The translations under genes and the position numbers were made by a program. From the NCBI RefSeq assembly GCF_014195505.1, contig NZ_JACIBV010000001.1:7378001-7442000 (forward strand): a DNA stretch of 64,000 nucleotides, in the 5' to 3' direction. Below the pieces are notes generated by a model. The model searched no databases. It was not told the origin of the DNA and saw nothing but the letters and a program-made list of their open reading frames with translations. Each line of letters opens with the position of its first letter. Within the stretch, counting starts at the first letter, position 1. Below, in pieces: positions 8,427 through 16,537 of this stretch. The stretch comes from Nonomuraea dietziae (GTDB lineage: Bacteria; Actinomycetota; Actinomycetes; Streptosporangiales; Streptosporangiaceae).

Positions 8427-9488
8427 ATGCGCGGCACCATCGCAGGGATCGGGATGACACCGCTCACGCGGGCCTCCGGCAAGACGGAGCTGGAACTGGC
8501 GGTCGAGGCGTCCCGGCTCGCCTGCGCCGACGCCGGCCTGGACCCGCGCGAGATCGACGCCGTCCTGAGTTACCACCTCAACGACTCCGCGCCGGTCGTC
8601 CAGGTGGCCCGAGCGCTCCGGATCGACAGACTCGGCTGGCACAACGACATCTCCGGCGGCGGCACCCAGGCCGCGTCCATCCTCGGCGACGCGGCGATGC
8701 TCATCGGGGCGGGCCTGGCACGTCACGTGCTGATCTATCGAGCCCTCAACGGCCGCTCGGGCAGGCGCATGAACACCGTCTCGACGGGCCCGCAGGAGCG
8801 CTTCACGATCCCGTACGGCATGGCGGGCCCCATCCCGATGTTCGCGATGGCCGCCACCCGCTACCTCCACGACACCGGACTCACCGAGGAGCACCTGCAC
8901 GCCGTCGTCGCGCAGTCCCGCGAGAACGCCGCCTCCAACGACAGAGCCCTCCGCCGCGGCCCCCTGTCACTGGAGGACTATCTCGCCAGGCCCTTCGTCT
9001 GCAGTCCCCTGCGTACGGTCGACTGCTGCCAGGAAACGGACGGCGCCTGCGCCCTGGTGGTCAGCGGAGTACTGCCAGGCCCACGGATCAGGGCGGTGGT
9101 CCGAGGCGGCGGACCCGGCTGTTCGACGATGGACCGCTCACCCGACGTCACCGCCGTCTTCTCGACGTACGTGGCCCCCATGCTGTGGACAGCATCCGGC
9201 ATGCGTCCCACCGACGTGGACGTGGCCCTGCTCTACGACGCGTACTCGTGGCTCGTCCCCCGCCAGCTGGAGGACTTCGGCCTCGTGCCCCGACCGGACC
9301 TCGGGGCCTACGTGCTGGCCCGGGGACACGCCGGGGTCAATCCACACGGGGGACTGCTCTCCGAGGGATACGTTCACGGACTCAACAATGTGGCACAGGC
9401 CGTACGCGAGGTGAGGGGTGGCGCGGGCGTCGCCCTGATAACCGGCTTCGGCGGCTCATACGGCAGCGCCGCCCTCCTCACCCCCTGA
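8427..9488 (+). CDS. Thiolase-like lipid-transfer (Ltp) family protein, orphan copy
   Basis: This 353-residue thiolase-fold protein belongs to the non-thiolytic Ltp/SCP-x-like branch, which includes steroid side-chain aldolases such as Ltp2. It shows the branch motifs VDCCQETDGA and NPHGGLLSEGYVHGLNN and resembles the Ltp at 55916. ATG 8427 is chosen because GGGAGGAG (8418-8425) lies just upstream; the frame is open further upstream to 8295. In known pairs an Ltp works with a DUF35 partner, but no DUF35 gene is adjacent here. The KstR2-like site at 8286 suggests it belongs to steroid or acyl-CoA catabolism, not to the NRPS cluster. The exact reaction is unknown. Confidence 0.8.
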   Translation: MRGTIAGIGMTPLTRASGKTELELAVEASRLACADAGLDPREIDAVLSYHLNDSAPVVQVARALRIDRLGWHNDISGGGTQAASILGDAAMLIGAGLARHVLIYRALNGRSGRRMNTVSTGPQERFTIPYGMAGPIPMFAMAATRYLHDTGLTEEHLHAVVAQSRENAASNDRALRRGPLSLEDYLARPFVCSPLRTVDCCQETDGACALVVSGVLPGPRIRAVVRGGGPGCSTMDRSPDVTAVFSTYVAPMLWTASGMRPTDVDVALLYDAYSWLVPRQLEDFGLVPRPDLGAYVLARGHAGVNPHGGLLSEGYVHGLNNVAQAVREVRGGAGVALITGFGGSYGSAALLTP

Positions 9489-9606
9489 CCCCGACCCCGC
9501 CGCCTCAGCCCGGATCCCCCATGTCAGCCACCGGGCCGTCGGCGCGAGGTGCGCGTGGAGGTAGCTCGCGGGGCAGCATGGTCAGGGGGCCGTTCGGGAG
9601 GGGCTG

Positions 9607-10563
9607 ATGACGGACATGTCGGTTGAGGAGTCATTCGAGGCGCTCGTGCGATGGCAGCACGACGTCGGCAGCACCGAAGAGCACGCGAGCAGCCTTGATA
9701 CACAGTTACTCGAACACGCGCGGCGGCTCGTCGACGCCTATCGGGAGGAAGATCCCCGCGTCGAGGTGCTCGCCGTCCTGGCCGCTTTCCACCTGAGCCG
9801 GCACGTCGCACTCGGCCAGGAGAGCTCCGCGGACCGGTGGGCCGCGGTCGCGTTGCTGGCTCGCTGCCTGATCTACGGCGGTGAGCTGCCGTCCTCGCTC
9901 GCGCCCAAGCTGCGGGAGGACGTGCTGGCCGAGGCCGTCGAGCTGGCCACCGAACTGCTGAGGATGAGGGACACCGATCCGGCCGACGACCCGGCGCTGG
10001 CCGACAGGGCCGTGGACGCATGGCGGCGGATCAAGGACGCCACTCCCGCCGACCACCCCGATCGGCCCGGCCATCTCTCCTTGTTCAGCAAGGCGCTGCT
10101 GATGCGCCACGCGGACACGGGCAGGCCGGCGGATCTGGAGGAGGCGCTCGCCGCGGGGGCGGAGAGGGTCCGGGCGATCCCCGACGACCATCCCGGCCAG
10201 GACGAGGCCATGGAGGAGCTCGGGCACATGATGATGATGCGGCTCGACGTCACGCTGGATCACTCGGACGTCGACGAGCTGGTCTCAGGCTGGGAGCAGG
10301 CGTTGAACGATCTGCCCGAGGACGACCCCGGGCGGGTGGCGAAGTTGTCGAGCCTCGGGGCCGACCTGCTGATCCGGCACGCGAGGACCGGCGCGCTCGA
10401 AGATCTCGACAGGTCCATCGCGTTCACGCGGGAGGCGCTGCGGGTCATACCCGATGACCACCCCTACGGGGAGGGGCTCCAGCACAACCTCAACGTGGCC
10501 GTCGAGCTACGGTCCCAGCTGGTCGAGGGCGACGGACAGGCCCGAGGACCCGCCGTCCCTTGA
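9607..10563 (+). CDS. TPR-like helical repeat protein, function unknown
   Basis: This 318-residue soluble acidic protein consists of alpha-helical repeats. Units ending in IPDDHP or LPEDDP with LLIRHARTG-type helices recur at roughly 50-residue spacing, for example AERVRAIPDDHPGQ, ALNDLPEDDPGR and ALRVIPDDHPYG. This pattern resembles the TPR-like arrays found in actinobacterial CHAT-associated and regulatory proteins. No catalytic domain is visible. The start ATG 9607 follows GGAGGGG. It stands alone between the Ltp gene and the sigma factor. I do not recognise a specific function. Confidence 0.7.
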   Translation: MTDMSVEESFEALVRWQHDVGSTEEHASSLDTQLLEHARRLVDAYREEDPRVEVLAVLAAFHLSRHVALGQESSADRWAAVALLARCLIYGGELPSSLAPKLREDVLAEAVELATELLRMRDTDPADDPALADRAVDAWRRIKDATPADHPDRPGHLSLFSKALLMRHADTGRPADLEEALAAGAERVRAIPDDHPGQDEAMEELGHMMMMRLDVTLDHSDVDELVSGWEQALNDLPEDDPGRVAKLSSLGADLLIRHARTGALEDLDRSIAFTREALRVIPDDHPYGEGLQHNLNVAVELRSQLVEGDGQARGPAVP

Positions 10564-10899
10564 GGAGCTCTGCGCCCGTGGCGGGGTAGACGGTGACCTC
10601 CTCGCTTGAGGTCGTGGGCCGGGGACACCTCGATGCGGCCCTCCGGTTCCGTCGGGAGCCTCGGAATCCTTGGTTTCGCAGCTCGGCCCGTCCTCGCATG
10701 CCGGCCGACAGGTCGAAGGGCCCGGAGCGCCGGTCGTGATCGTCTCGAGTGAAGGCGGCCGGCGTCACGGTGGACCGTGGGGGCGCGTGGCCGGGGTCCC
10801 GGGTCCGGTTCGGATGGCCGGTGAAATGGTGGCCGGGGTTTCGACATGGAGAGGTGTCCGACATTTCGTAACCCAGGAGGCTGATCGTGGGAATCGCCC
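10564..10899. other. Gene-free stretch before the ECF sigma gene
   Basis: These 336 bp have no ORF with convincing coding character. A strong AGGAGG at 10875-10880 serves a six-codon ORF at 10887-10907. That ORF overlaps the sigma start at 10900, which may therefore be translated by coupling. A CGACAT element occurs twice within about 30 bp upstream (roughly 10845-10865) and could be part of an autoregulated promoter. I see no terminator. Confidence 0.5.
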
Positions 10900-11439
10900 G
10901 TGGATGAACGTCGCAGGTCCAGGTTCGAGGCCGTCTACGCCGACACCTACGAGCAGATCCTGGGCTACGCCGTACGACGCTGTGCCTCACCCGACGACGC
11001 GGCCGACGTGGTGGCGGAGACCTTCGCCATCGCCTGGCGGCGGATCGACCGGCTGCCGGGCGGGGACGAGGCCCGCCTGTGGCTGTACGGCGTGGCCCGC
11101 AACGTGCTGGCCAACCACCGCAGAGGTACGGCCAGGCACCAGGCGCGCACCGTGGAGCTCGATCTCGACCTGGCCGACCTCTACGCCACCACGCCGGACG
11201 CCTCGGTGGAGCGCGGAGTCATCGCCACGGCCTTCAGAGACCTCCCTGCCGACGACCGCGAACTGCTCGCGCTCGTCGGCTGGGAGGGGCTGGAGCGCGG
11301 CGAGATAGCCGCCGTGCTCGGCTGCTCGCGCAACGCCGTACGGATCAGGCTGCACCGAGCGCGTAAGCGCTTCGCCCGCGCGCTGGAGGCGGCGGGCGTC
11401 CAGGTCGACCGGGTAGCTCTTGCGGGGAGGCAACGATGA
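10900..11439 (+). CDS. ECF-type RNA polymerase sigma factor
   Basis: This 179-residue protein has sigma region 2 (FEAVYADTYEQILGYAVRRC to ETFAIAWRR) and region 4 (LPADDRELLALVGWEGL with the helix-turn-helix RGEIAAVLGCSRNAV). There is no region 1 or 3, as in ECF sigma factors. GTG 10900 is the only in-frame start after a stop at 10882. Its overlap with a short upstream ORF suggests coupled translation. The 3' end overlaps the membrane partner by 4 nt. A second, paralogous pair lies at 25344-26767 on the other strand. Confidence 0.93.
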   Translation: MDERRRSRFEAVYADTYEQILGYAVRRCASPDDAADVVAETFAIAWRRIDRLPGGDEARLWLYGVARNVLANHRRGTARHQARTVELDLDLADLYATTPDASVERGVIATAFRDLPADDRELLALVGWEGLERGEIAAVLGCSRNAVRIRLHRARKRFARALEAAGVQVDRVALAGRQR

Positions 11440-12338
11440 CGAACATGAATGACCAGGTCGGCGCTCTGGCCAGGGTGCGTGACGAGGACCTGAGGGGACG
11501 GGCGTCCGGCGCGGGGGCGCGGACGCTGCTGGAGTCGATCGTGGAGGCCGAGCACGTCCACGAGCCCGCCGTACGGCCGCGCCGCGTGCGCAGGTTCGTG
11601 ATGGCGGGGGTGGCGGTGTCGACGCTGGCGGCCGCGGCGGTGATCGGTCCGGGGCTGCTGACGGACGGGCCAGGGCTGGCCACGTCCTACGCGAACGCGG
11701 CCATGGAGATCGAGCGGCGGGGCGACCAGTGGGTGGCCAAGGTCAAGGACCCCTACGCCGATCACGCCAGGTACGCGGAGGCGTTCAAGGCGGTGGGTCT
11801 GGACGTCGGGCTCACGCTGCTGCCGTCGTCCCCGACCGGGGTGGGGAAGGTCGTGCGCATCGGCGGCTCCGGAGCCACCACCCCGGGCAAGGGCCTCGGC
11901 GGCGGCCTAGAGCCGGAGGGGTGCCAGATGGGCACCACCGGCTGCGCGCTGGCGGTCACGGTGGACGTGGGCTACACCGGCAAGGGCGTGGTCTACCTCG
12001 GCCGCACGGCGCAGCCGGGGGAGCGGTACGACAACTGGGCGCCGGCCACCCGCGAGGGTGAGGCGCTGCACGGGCTCAAGGTGGACGAGCGCACGGTGGG
12101 CGAAGTGCGCAAGGAGGCCGCCGAGCGCGGGATCAGGTCGGTGGTCACGGTGATCGACCCGAACGAGGGCGGCGGCTACGGGTACCACCCTGACAAGCAG
12201 CCGGACTCCGTCGGGGACGACTGGATCGTGTGGGAGGCCCAGGCGCTGTCGGCCGACGAGGTCAGGCTGCTGGTGACGAAGGAGCGGCTGGACAAGAACC
12301 CGGTCTACGACGGCCCCAAGCCGGCCGACTTGGGTTAG
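11436..12338 (+). CDS. Single-pass membrane partner of ECF sigma (CU044_5270-like)
   Basis: This 300-residue protein has a ~65-residue cytoplasmic N-terminus and one membrane segment (RRFVMAGVAVSTLAAAAVIG). The extracytoplasmic domain has a Cys pair (CQMGTTGC). Its position, 4 nt inside the sigma gene, fits an anti-sigma or sensor role, but no zinc-binding ZAS motif is visible. The protein at 25344-26219 has the same layout, including LGLDV-SL/TLLP, the CxxxxxC region and KIPVGYKGTALVDL/TVDVGYTGKGVVYL. The pairs are therefore paralogous. The 3' end overlaps the kinase gene by 4 nt in convergent orientation. Confidence 0.75.
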   Translation: MTNMNDQVGALARVRDEDLRGRASGAGARTLLESIVEAEHVHEPAVRPRRVRRFVMAGVAVSTLAAAAVIGPGLLTDGPGLATSYANAAMEIERRGDQWVAKVKDPYADHARYAEAFKAVGLDVGLTLLPSSPTGVGKVVRIGGSGATTPGKGLGGGLEPEGCQMGTTGCALAVTVDVGYTGKGVVYLGRTAQPGERYDNWAPATREGEALHGLKVDERTVGEVRKEAAERGIRSVVTVIDPNEGGGYGYHPDKQPDSVGDDWIVWEAQALSADEVRLLVTKERLDKNPVYDGPKPADLG

Positions 12339-13480
12339 CCGACGAAGCGGGAGTGCAGCGCCGCCGCGCGCGCGGGGCCGAGCAGGTCCAGCGCGGCCAG
12401 CCACGCCGCCGCTCCCGCTCCGTCCTTCGCCACCGTGATCGGGGCCGCCGCCCACCGCCGTCCGAGCAACTCCCTTACCGCCTGCTGGACGGGGCCTCCG
12501 CTGGTCAGCACGCTTCCTGCCAGCACGATGGGGGAGCGGTCGAGGGGCTCGCGCACCTCGGAGGCGGTACGGGCCAGCCTGACGGCGGCGGCCTCGACGA
12601 TCGACAGCGCGGCGGGGTCGCCGTCGGCGGCGGCCCTGCTCACGAGGGGCGCCAGCTCGGCCAGCGCGAGCGGCGGCCTGGACTGGACGGTGGCCGCGAT
12701 CCTGTCCACCAGCTCGCCGACCTGATCGACCCTGCCCGGCCCCGTGGCGTCCCGGTGAGCAGCACCGGCGGAGTCACCTGGCAGGAGGTCCGACAAGGCA
12801 GGCGTAGCGGAGTCACCGGGCGGGAGGTCCGACAAGGCAGGCGTAGCGGAGTCACCGGGCGGGAGGTGCGACAAGGCAGGCGTAGCGGAGTCGCCGGGCG
12901 GGCGGGGCATGACAGGGGGCGAGGAGGGGAGGAGGTGGCCGGTGACCAGGCGGGTGAGCAGGCCTGGCGTACCCGCGTTGAGCTCCCGCACCGCCACCCT
13001 CGCCGCGGCCCTCCCGAGCCAGAACCCCGACCCCTCATCACCCAGCAGCCAGCCGTACCCGTCGGCGAGCCGCCCCTGAGCGCGGTCAATAATTCTTGCC
13101 GCGATCGCGCCCGTCCCCGACACCAGGACGGTGCCGTCGGCCGCAGAGGTACCCGCGGCGAACGTCACCACGACGTCCCCCGCCGCCCTGGGCACCACCG
13201 GAAGGTCGGAGAACACCGCCGCGAACGCGGCCATCGCCGACGGCTCGCGCAGCAGCCCCGAGCCGGCGAGGCCCACGACGCCCCCCTTGATCGAAGAGCG
13301 GTCCACCACGCAGAGAGCCTGTTCAACGGCGGTTCGGAGGTTGCCGAAGGCCACCCGGGCACCCGCCGCCATCGGGTTCCCGCACCCGGCGAGCCCCCTG
13401 CCCATCACCTCGCCTTCGAGTGACAGCACCGCCGCGCGGGTCGACGTCCCGCCCGCGTCCACTCCTAACACCATCGCCAT
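12335..13480 (-). CDS. BadF/BadG-type sugar kinase (N-acetylglucosamine-kinase-like), with repeat insertion
   Basis: This 381-residue ASKHA-fold kinase begins with the phosphate-1 motif LGVDAGGTSTRA. Further motifs are SGTGAIA and LLGDEGSGFWLGR, typical of eukaryotic-type GlcNAc kinases of the BadF/BadG family. It probably phosphorylates the sugar imported by the adjacent ABC system. The start ATG 13480 is leaderless, with AATAAT seven nt upstream. Compared with the paralogue at 19632-20582 it carries an extra ~55-residue linker containing a 13-residue tandem repeat. It is divergent from the RpiR regulator and overlaps the upstream membrane-protein gene at its 3' end. Confidence 0.82.
   Translation of the reverse strand: MAMVLGVDAGGTSTRAAVLSLEGEVMGRGLAGCGNPMAAGARVAFGNLRTAVEQALCVVDRSSIKGGVVGLAGSGLLREPSAMAAFAAVFSDLPVVPRAAGDVVVTFAAGTSAADGTVLVSGTGAIAARIIDRAQGRLADGYGWLLGDEGSGFWLGRAAARVAVRELNAGTPGLLTRLVTGHLLPSSPPVMPRPPGDSATPALSHLPPGDSATPALSDLPPGDSATPALSDLLPGDSAGAAHRDATGPGRVDQVGELVDRIAATVQSRPPLALAELAPLVSRAAADGDPAALSIVEAAAVRLARTASEVREPLDRSPIVLAGSVLTSGGPVQQAVRELLGRRWAAAPITVAKDGAGAAAWLAALDLLGPARAAALHSRFVG
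12770..12898 (-). repeat. 39-bp tandem repeat encoding PPGDSATPALSDL units
   Basis: Units start at 12770, 12809, 12848 and (partial) 12887, so the period is exactly 39 bp. Each unit encodes 13 residues on the minus strand, PPGDSATPALSHL or PPGDSATPALSDL. The array is in frame and lies between the two lobes of the kinase. The period is a multiple of three, so copy-number change would keep the kinase in frame. Confidence 0.93.
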
Positions 13481-13487
13481 GTCAAAA

Positions 13488-13533
13488 ATTATTCTCCAGA
13501 ACCCTTGACCCGTCGAGATGCTGAGCATAATTT
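13488..13533. promoter_or_regulatory. Back-to-back promoters of kinase and rpiR genes
   Basis: Rightward: TTGACC (13505-13510), 17 bp, TAATTT (13528-13533), then seven nt to GTG 13541. Leftward: TCGACG read on the minus strand (13516-13511), 17 bp, AATAAT (13493-13488), then seven nt to ATG 13480. The two -35 boxes abut. Both -10 regions contain AATAATTTT or ATAATTTT, which also occurs at the second rpiR promoter. The AT-rich element could double as the RpiR operator; that part is inference. Confidence 0.7.
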
Positions 13534-13540
13534 TCATCGC

Positions 13541-14410
13541 GTGGAACTGCTGAGCCGTATCAGAGCGGAACAGGCCGACCAGCCGGAGGCGCTGCGCAAG
13601 GTGGCCGAGGTGATCCTCGCCAACCCCGCCGAGGCCGCGCGGTCGACGATCGTCGACCTGGCCGAGCGCAGCGGCACCTCGACCGCGACGATCACCAGGT
13701 TCTGCCGCGCGCTCGGCTTCGGCGGCTACGCCGAGCTGCGCGTGGCCATCGCCACCGAGACGGGCAGGACGGCGCGGCAGCGCTGGGAGACCGACATCGG
13801 CCAGGAGATCCTCCCCGATGACGGCCTGGACAGGGTGCTCGGCGTGGTCTCGGGCAACGACATCAGGCTCATCCAGCAGACCGCCGCCCAGCTCGACCTC
13901 GCCATGGTCGAGAAGGTGGCCGAGGCGATCGCCCACGCGGGCAGGGTGCTGCTGTTCGGTGTGTCGAGCAGCGCGGCGGTCTCCAGCGAGATGGAGCATC
14001 GCCTGCAGCGCATCCGCATCCCCACGTGGAGCAGGTCCGACGCGCACTCAGCGCTCAGCGACGCCGCGCTGCTCGGCCACGGCGACGTGGCCATCGGCAT
14101 CTCGCACAGCGGCAGGACCCGCGAGGTCATCGAGGTGCTCGCCGAGGCGGGCAGCCACGGCGCGATCACCGTCGCGGTCACCTCGCACCCCAGCTCGCCG
14201 CTGGCCGAGGTGTCGGAGCTGGTGCTCGCCACGGCCAGCCGCGAGACCACCTTCCGCGCCCACGGCTTCGCCGCCATCCACTCCCAGCTGCTCGTCCTCG
14301 ACGTGGTCTACGTCTCGGTCGCCCAGCGCACCTACGAACGCACCCGCGAGGCGTTCGACCTGACCGTCAGGGCCGTCGAAGGCCACCGCCTCTCAGAAGG
14401 AGAATCGTGA
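13541..14410 (+). CDS. RpiR/MurR-family transcriptional regulator (HTH-SIS), copy 1
   Basis: This 289-residue regulator has an N-terminal RpiR helix-turn-helix (ARSTIVDLAERSGTSTATIT, then RFCRALGF). A C-terminal SIS sugar-phosphate-binding domain follows, with VLLFGVSSSAAV and GISHSGRTREVIE. It likely senses a phosphosugar made by the divergent kinase. GTG 13541 is preferred as a leaderless start because TAATTT lies seven nt upstream and the longer ORF start at 13505 coincides with the -35 box. The stop overlaps the next GTG by 4 nt. It is paralogous to the regulator at 20826-21689. Confidence 0.9.
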   Translation: MELLSRIRAEQADQPEALRKVAEVILANPAEAARSTIVDLAERSGTSTATITRFCRALGFGGYAELRVAIATETGRTARQRWETDIGQEILPDDGLDRVLGVVSGNDIRLIQQTAAQLDLAMVEKVAEAIAHAGRVLLFGVSSSAAVSSEMEHRLQRIRIPTWSRSDAHSALSDAALLGHGDVAIGISHSGRTREVIEVLAEAGSHGAITVAVTSHPSSPLAEVSELVLATASRETTFRAHGFAAIHSQLLVLDVVYVSVAQRTYERTREAFDLTVRAVEGHRLSEGES

Positions 14411-15147
14411 ACCCGGCCGACTACGCCAGGCACATCGCCGACCTCGTCGCCGCCATCCCCGACGACCCCCAGATCCCCAGGGCCGCCGCCCTCTTCACCA
14501 AGGCGCTCGACAGGGGAGGCGTGATCCAGGCGTTCGGCTCGGGGCACTCCGAGGCCACCGCGATGGAGATCGCGGGCCGCGCGGGAGGTCTCGTCCCCAC
14601 CAACAAGCTCGCGCTCAGGGACATCGTCCTGTACGGCGGAGCCGACCCCGCCGAGCTCGAACGCTACGACCTCGAACGCGACCCCGGCCTCGCCGCGCGC
14701 ATCCTCGACCTCGCACCCGTCAGGGACGAGGACCTGTTCGTGATCATCTCCAACTCCGGCGTCAACGGCGTCGTCGTCGAGCTGGCCGCCCTGGTCAAGG
14801 AGCGCGGCCACGACCTGATCGCCATCACCTCGCTCACGCACAGCTCCGGCGTGCCGTCCAGGCACCCGTCGGGGCGCAAGCTGTTCGAACTCGCCGACGT
14901 GGTCCTCGACAACAGGGCTCCACGCGGCGACGCCGTCCTGCCGCTGCCCGAGGGCGGCGCCGTCGGCGCCGTCTCCACGATCACCTCGGCCCTGCTGGTC
15001 CAGCTCGTCGTCGCCGAAGCGGTGCGCGACCTGGTGAAGGCAGGACAGACGCCGCCGGTGTACCTGTCGGCGAACGTCCCCGAGGGCGACGAGCACAACC
15101 TCGCACTCGAGGCCCGCTACGAAGGCCGCATCAGAAGAGGCGGCTGA
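14407..15147 (+). CDS. SIS-domain sugar-phosphate protein (UPF0309-like)
   Basis: This 246-residue single SIS-domain protein has the phosphosugar loop AFGSGHSEATAMEIAGRAGG and IISNSGVNGVVVELA. It resembles the UPF0309 group, annotated as sugar isomerase-like. GTG 14407 overlaps the regulator stop and is preceded by AGAAGGAG. Isomerisation or deamination of an amino-sugar phosphate is a reasonable role next to a GlcNAc-kinase-like enzyme and an ABC importer. It is not MurQ, since the etherase motifs are absent. The second RpiR module has no such gene. Confidence 0.82.
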   Translation: MNPADYARHIADLVAAIPDDPQIPRAAALFTKALDRGGVIQAFGSGHSEATAMEIAGRAGGLVPTNKLALRDIVLYGGADPAELERYDLERDPGLAARILDLAPVRDEDLFVIISNSGVNGVVVELAALVKERGHDLIAITSLTHSSGVPSRHPSGRKLFELADVVLDNRAPRGDAVLPLPEGGAVGAVSTITSALLVQLVVAEAVRDLVKAGQTPPVYLSANVPEGDEHNLALEARYEGRIRRGG

Positions 15148-15165
15148 CCCCAAGGAGATCAAGCC

Positions 15166-16488
15166 GTGAAGATCCTCCTCGCCTTAGCCCTTCCCTTCGC
15201 CGTCGTCGCCGCCCTGCTGGCCGCCCCCGCCAACGCCGCGCAGGGGCTGCGCCTGCAGTACAAGAACTCCTCGACCACCCCCACCACCGCCCAGGCCGAG
15301 CCCTGGTTCCAGCTGCTGAACGACGGGGCGTCGGCCGTGCCGCTCGCCCAGGTGAAGATCCGCTACTACCTGACCGGCACGGAGACCTACAGGTTCGCCT
15401 GCTCGTGGGCGGTGGTGGGCTGCTCGACCGTGACGGGCACGTTCGGCAACGGCTACCTGGAGGTGGGCTTCACCTCGGGGACGCTGGCGCCCGGCGGCAA
15501 CACGCGCGACCTGCAACTGCGCTTCCACCGCGCCGACTGGCAGAGCTTCGACCAGTCGGACGACTACTCCTTCGGCGTCCAGACCGGCTACGCCGACTGG
15601 GAGAAGGCGGCCGTCTACGTCAACGGGCAGTTGGCCTGGGGCAGGCCGCCCGGCGGCGGCGAGCCGACACCCACTCCAACCCCGACCGACCCGCCCACGG
15701 GCTCGGCGGGGGTCCTGTTCGACGACTTCTCCTACACCGGCTCGGGCGACCCGCGGCTCGCACAGCGCGGATGGACCGTGAGGTCCAGCTCAGGAGGCCC
15801 GGGCGTGCCGGGGGCCACCTGGTCGCCCGCGGCCGTCACCTTCCCCGGCGGCGTGCTGCAGCTGGAGTCGTCCACCGACGGCACCGGCGCGGGCACCGTC
15901 CAGACCGAGCTCTCGACCGCCAACCGCAAGTTCTTCGAGGGCACCTACGCCGCCCGCGTGCGCTTCAGCGACGCCCCCGTGACGGGGCCCGACGGCGAGC
16001 ACGTCGTGCAGACCTTCTTCACCATCACGCCGCTGCGCCAGAACATGGACCCCGACTACGGCGAGCTCGACTTCGAGTACCTGCCGAACGGCGGATGGGG
16101 CGAGCCCGCCAACATCCTCTACGCCACCAGCTGGGAGACCTACCAGGCCGACCCGTGGCAGGCGGTCAACACCCACACCGAGGAGAGGACCAGCTTCTCC
16201 GGCTGGCACGACCTGGTCGTCCAGGTGTCGGGAGGGCGCGTCAGGTACTACGTCGACGGGCGCCTGTTCGCCGACCATGGCGGCGTCTACTACCCCGAGA
16301 CCCCGATGTGGATCATGTTCAACCAGTGGTTCATCGACCTGCAGGGCGGATCCACCAGGCGCGCCTACCAGCAGCAGGTCGACTGGGTCTACCACACCAA
16401 GAACGAGGTCGTCTCGCCCGCCGGCGTGCTGAGCAGGGTCAACGCCCTCCGCACCGCGGGGACGGCCTTCCAGGACACCGTCTCCTGA
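15166..16488 (+). CDS. Secreted glycoside hydrolase: signal peptide-CBM3-linker-GH16
   Basis: This 440-residue exported protein has a signal peptide ending near PANAAQG. Residues ~28-165 form a CBM3-type carbohydrate-binding module (LRLQYKNSS through VYVNGQLAWG). A Pro/Thr linker (PTPTPTPTDPP) follows. The C-terminal GH16 jelly roll holds the catalytic ELDFE within DYGELDFEYLP. GH16 enzymes cut beta-1,3/1,4-linked glucans or galactans. CBM3 binds cellulose or chitin-like surfaces. GTG 15166 follows CAAGGAG. Its location between the SIS gene and the binding-protein gene suggests that its product is the oligosaccharide imported by this ABC system. The real polysaccharide substrate is not known. 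Confidence 0.9.
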   Translation: MKILLALALPFAVVAALLAAPANAAQGLRLQYKNSSTTPTTAQAEPWFQLLNDGASAVPLAQVKIRYYLTGTETYRFACSWAVVGCSTVTGTFGNGYLEVGFTSGTLAPGGNTRDLQLRFHRADWQSFDQSDDYSFGVQTGYADWEKAAVYVNGQLAWGRPPGGGEPTPTPTPTDPPTGSAGVLFDDFSYTGSGDPRLAQRGWTVRSSSGGPGVPGATWSPAAVTFPGGVLQLESSTDGTGAGTVQTELSTANRKFFEGTYAARVRFSDAPVTGPDGEHVVQTFFTITPLRQNMDPDYGELDFEYLPNGGWGEPANILYATSWETYQADPWQAVNTHTEERTSFSGWHDLVVQVSGGRVRYYVDGRLFADHGGVYYPETPMWIMFNQWFIDLQGGSTRRAYQQQVDWVYHTKNEVVSPAGVLSRVNALRTAGTAFQDTVS

Positions 16489-16537
16489 CACTCGTACGGC
16501 CCCGCCGTACCCACCCTCCATTCGAAGGTGACCCCCC

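Noticed and set aside
10670..11308. 212-codon plus-strand ORF overlapping the sigma gene
   Set aside because: It is in the wrong frame relative to a clear ECF sigma factor, and its composition is Arg/Pro/Thr-rich, typical of shadow frames.
12770..12898. Repeat array as a possible CRISPR
   Set aside because: Units are directly adjacent with no spacers, are in frame and encode part of a kinase.
13505..13540. Longer N-terminus of RpiR copy 1 starting at TTG 13505
   Set aside because: That TTG is the -35 box, the -10 lies inside the extension, and copy 2 has no matching residues.
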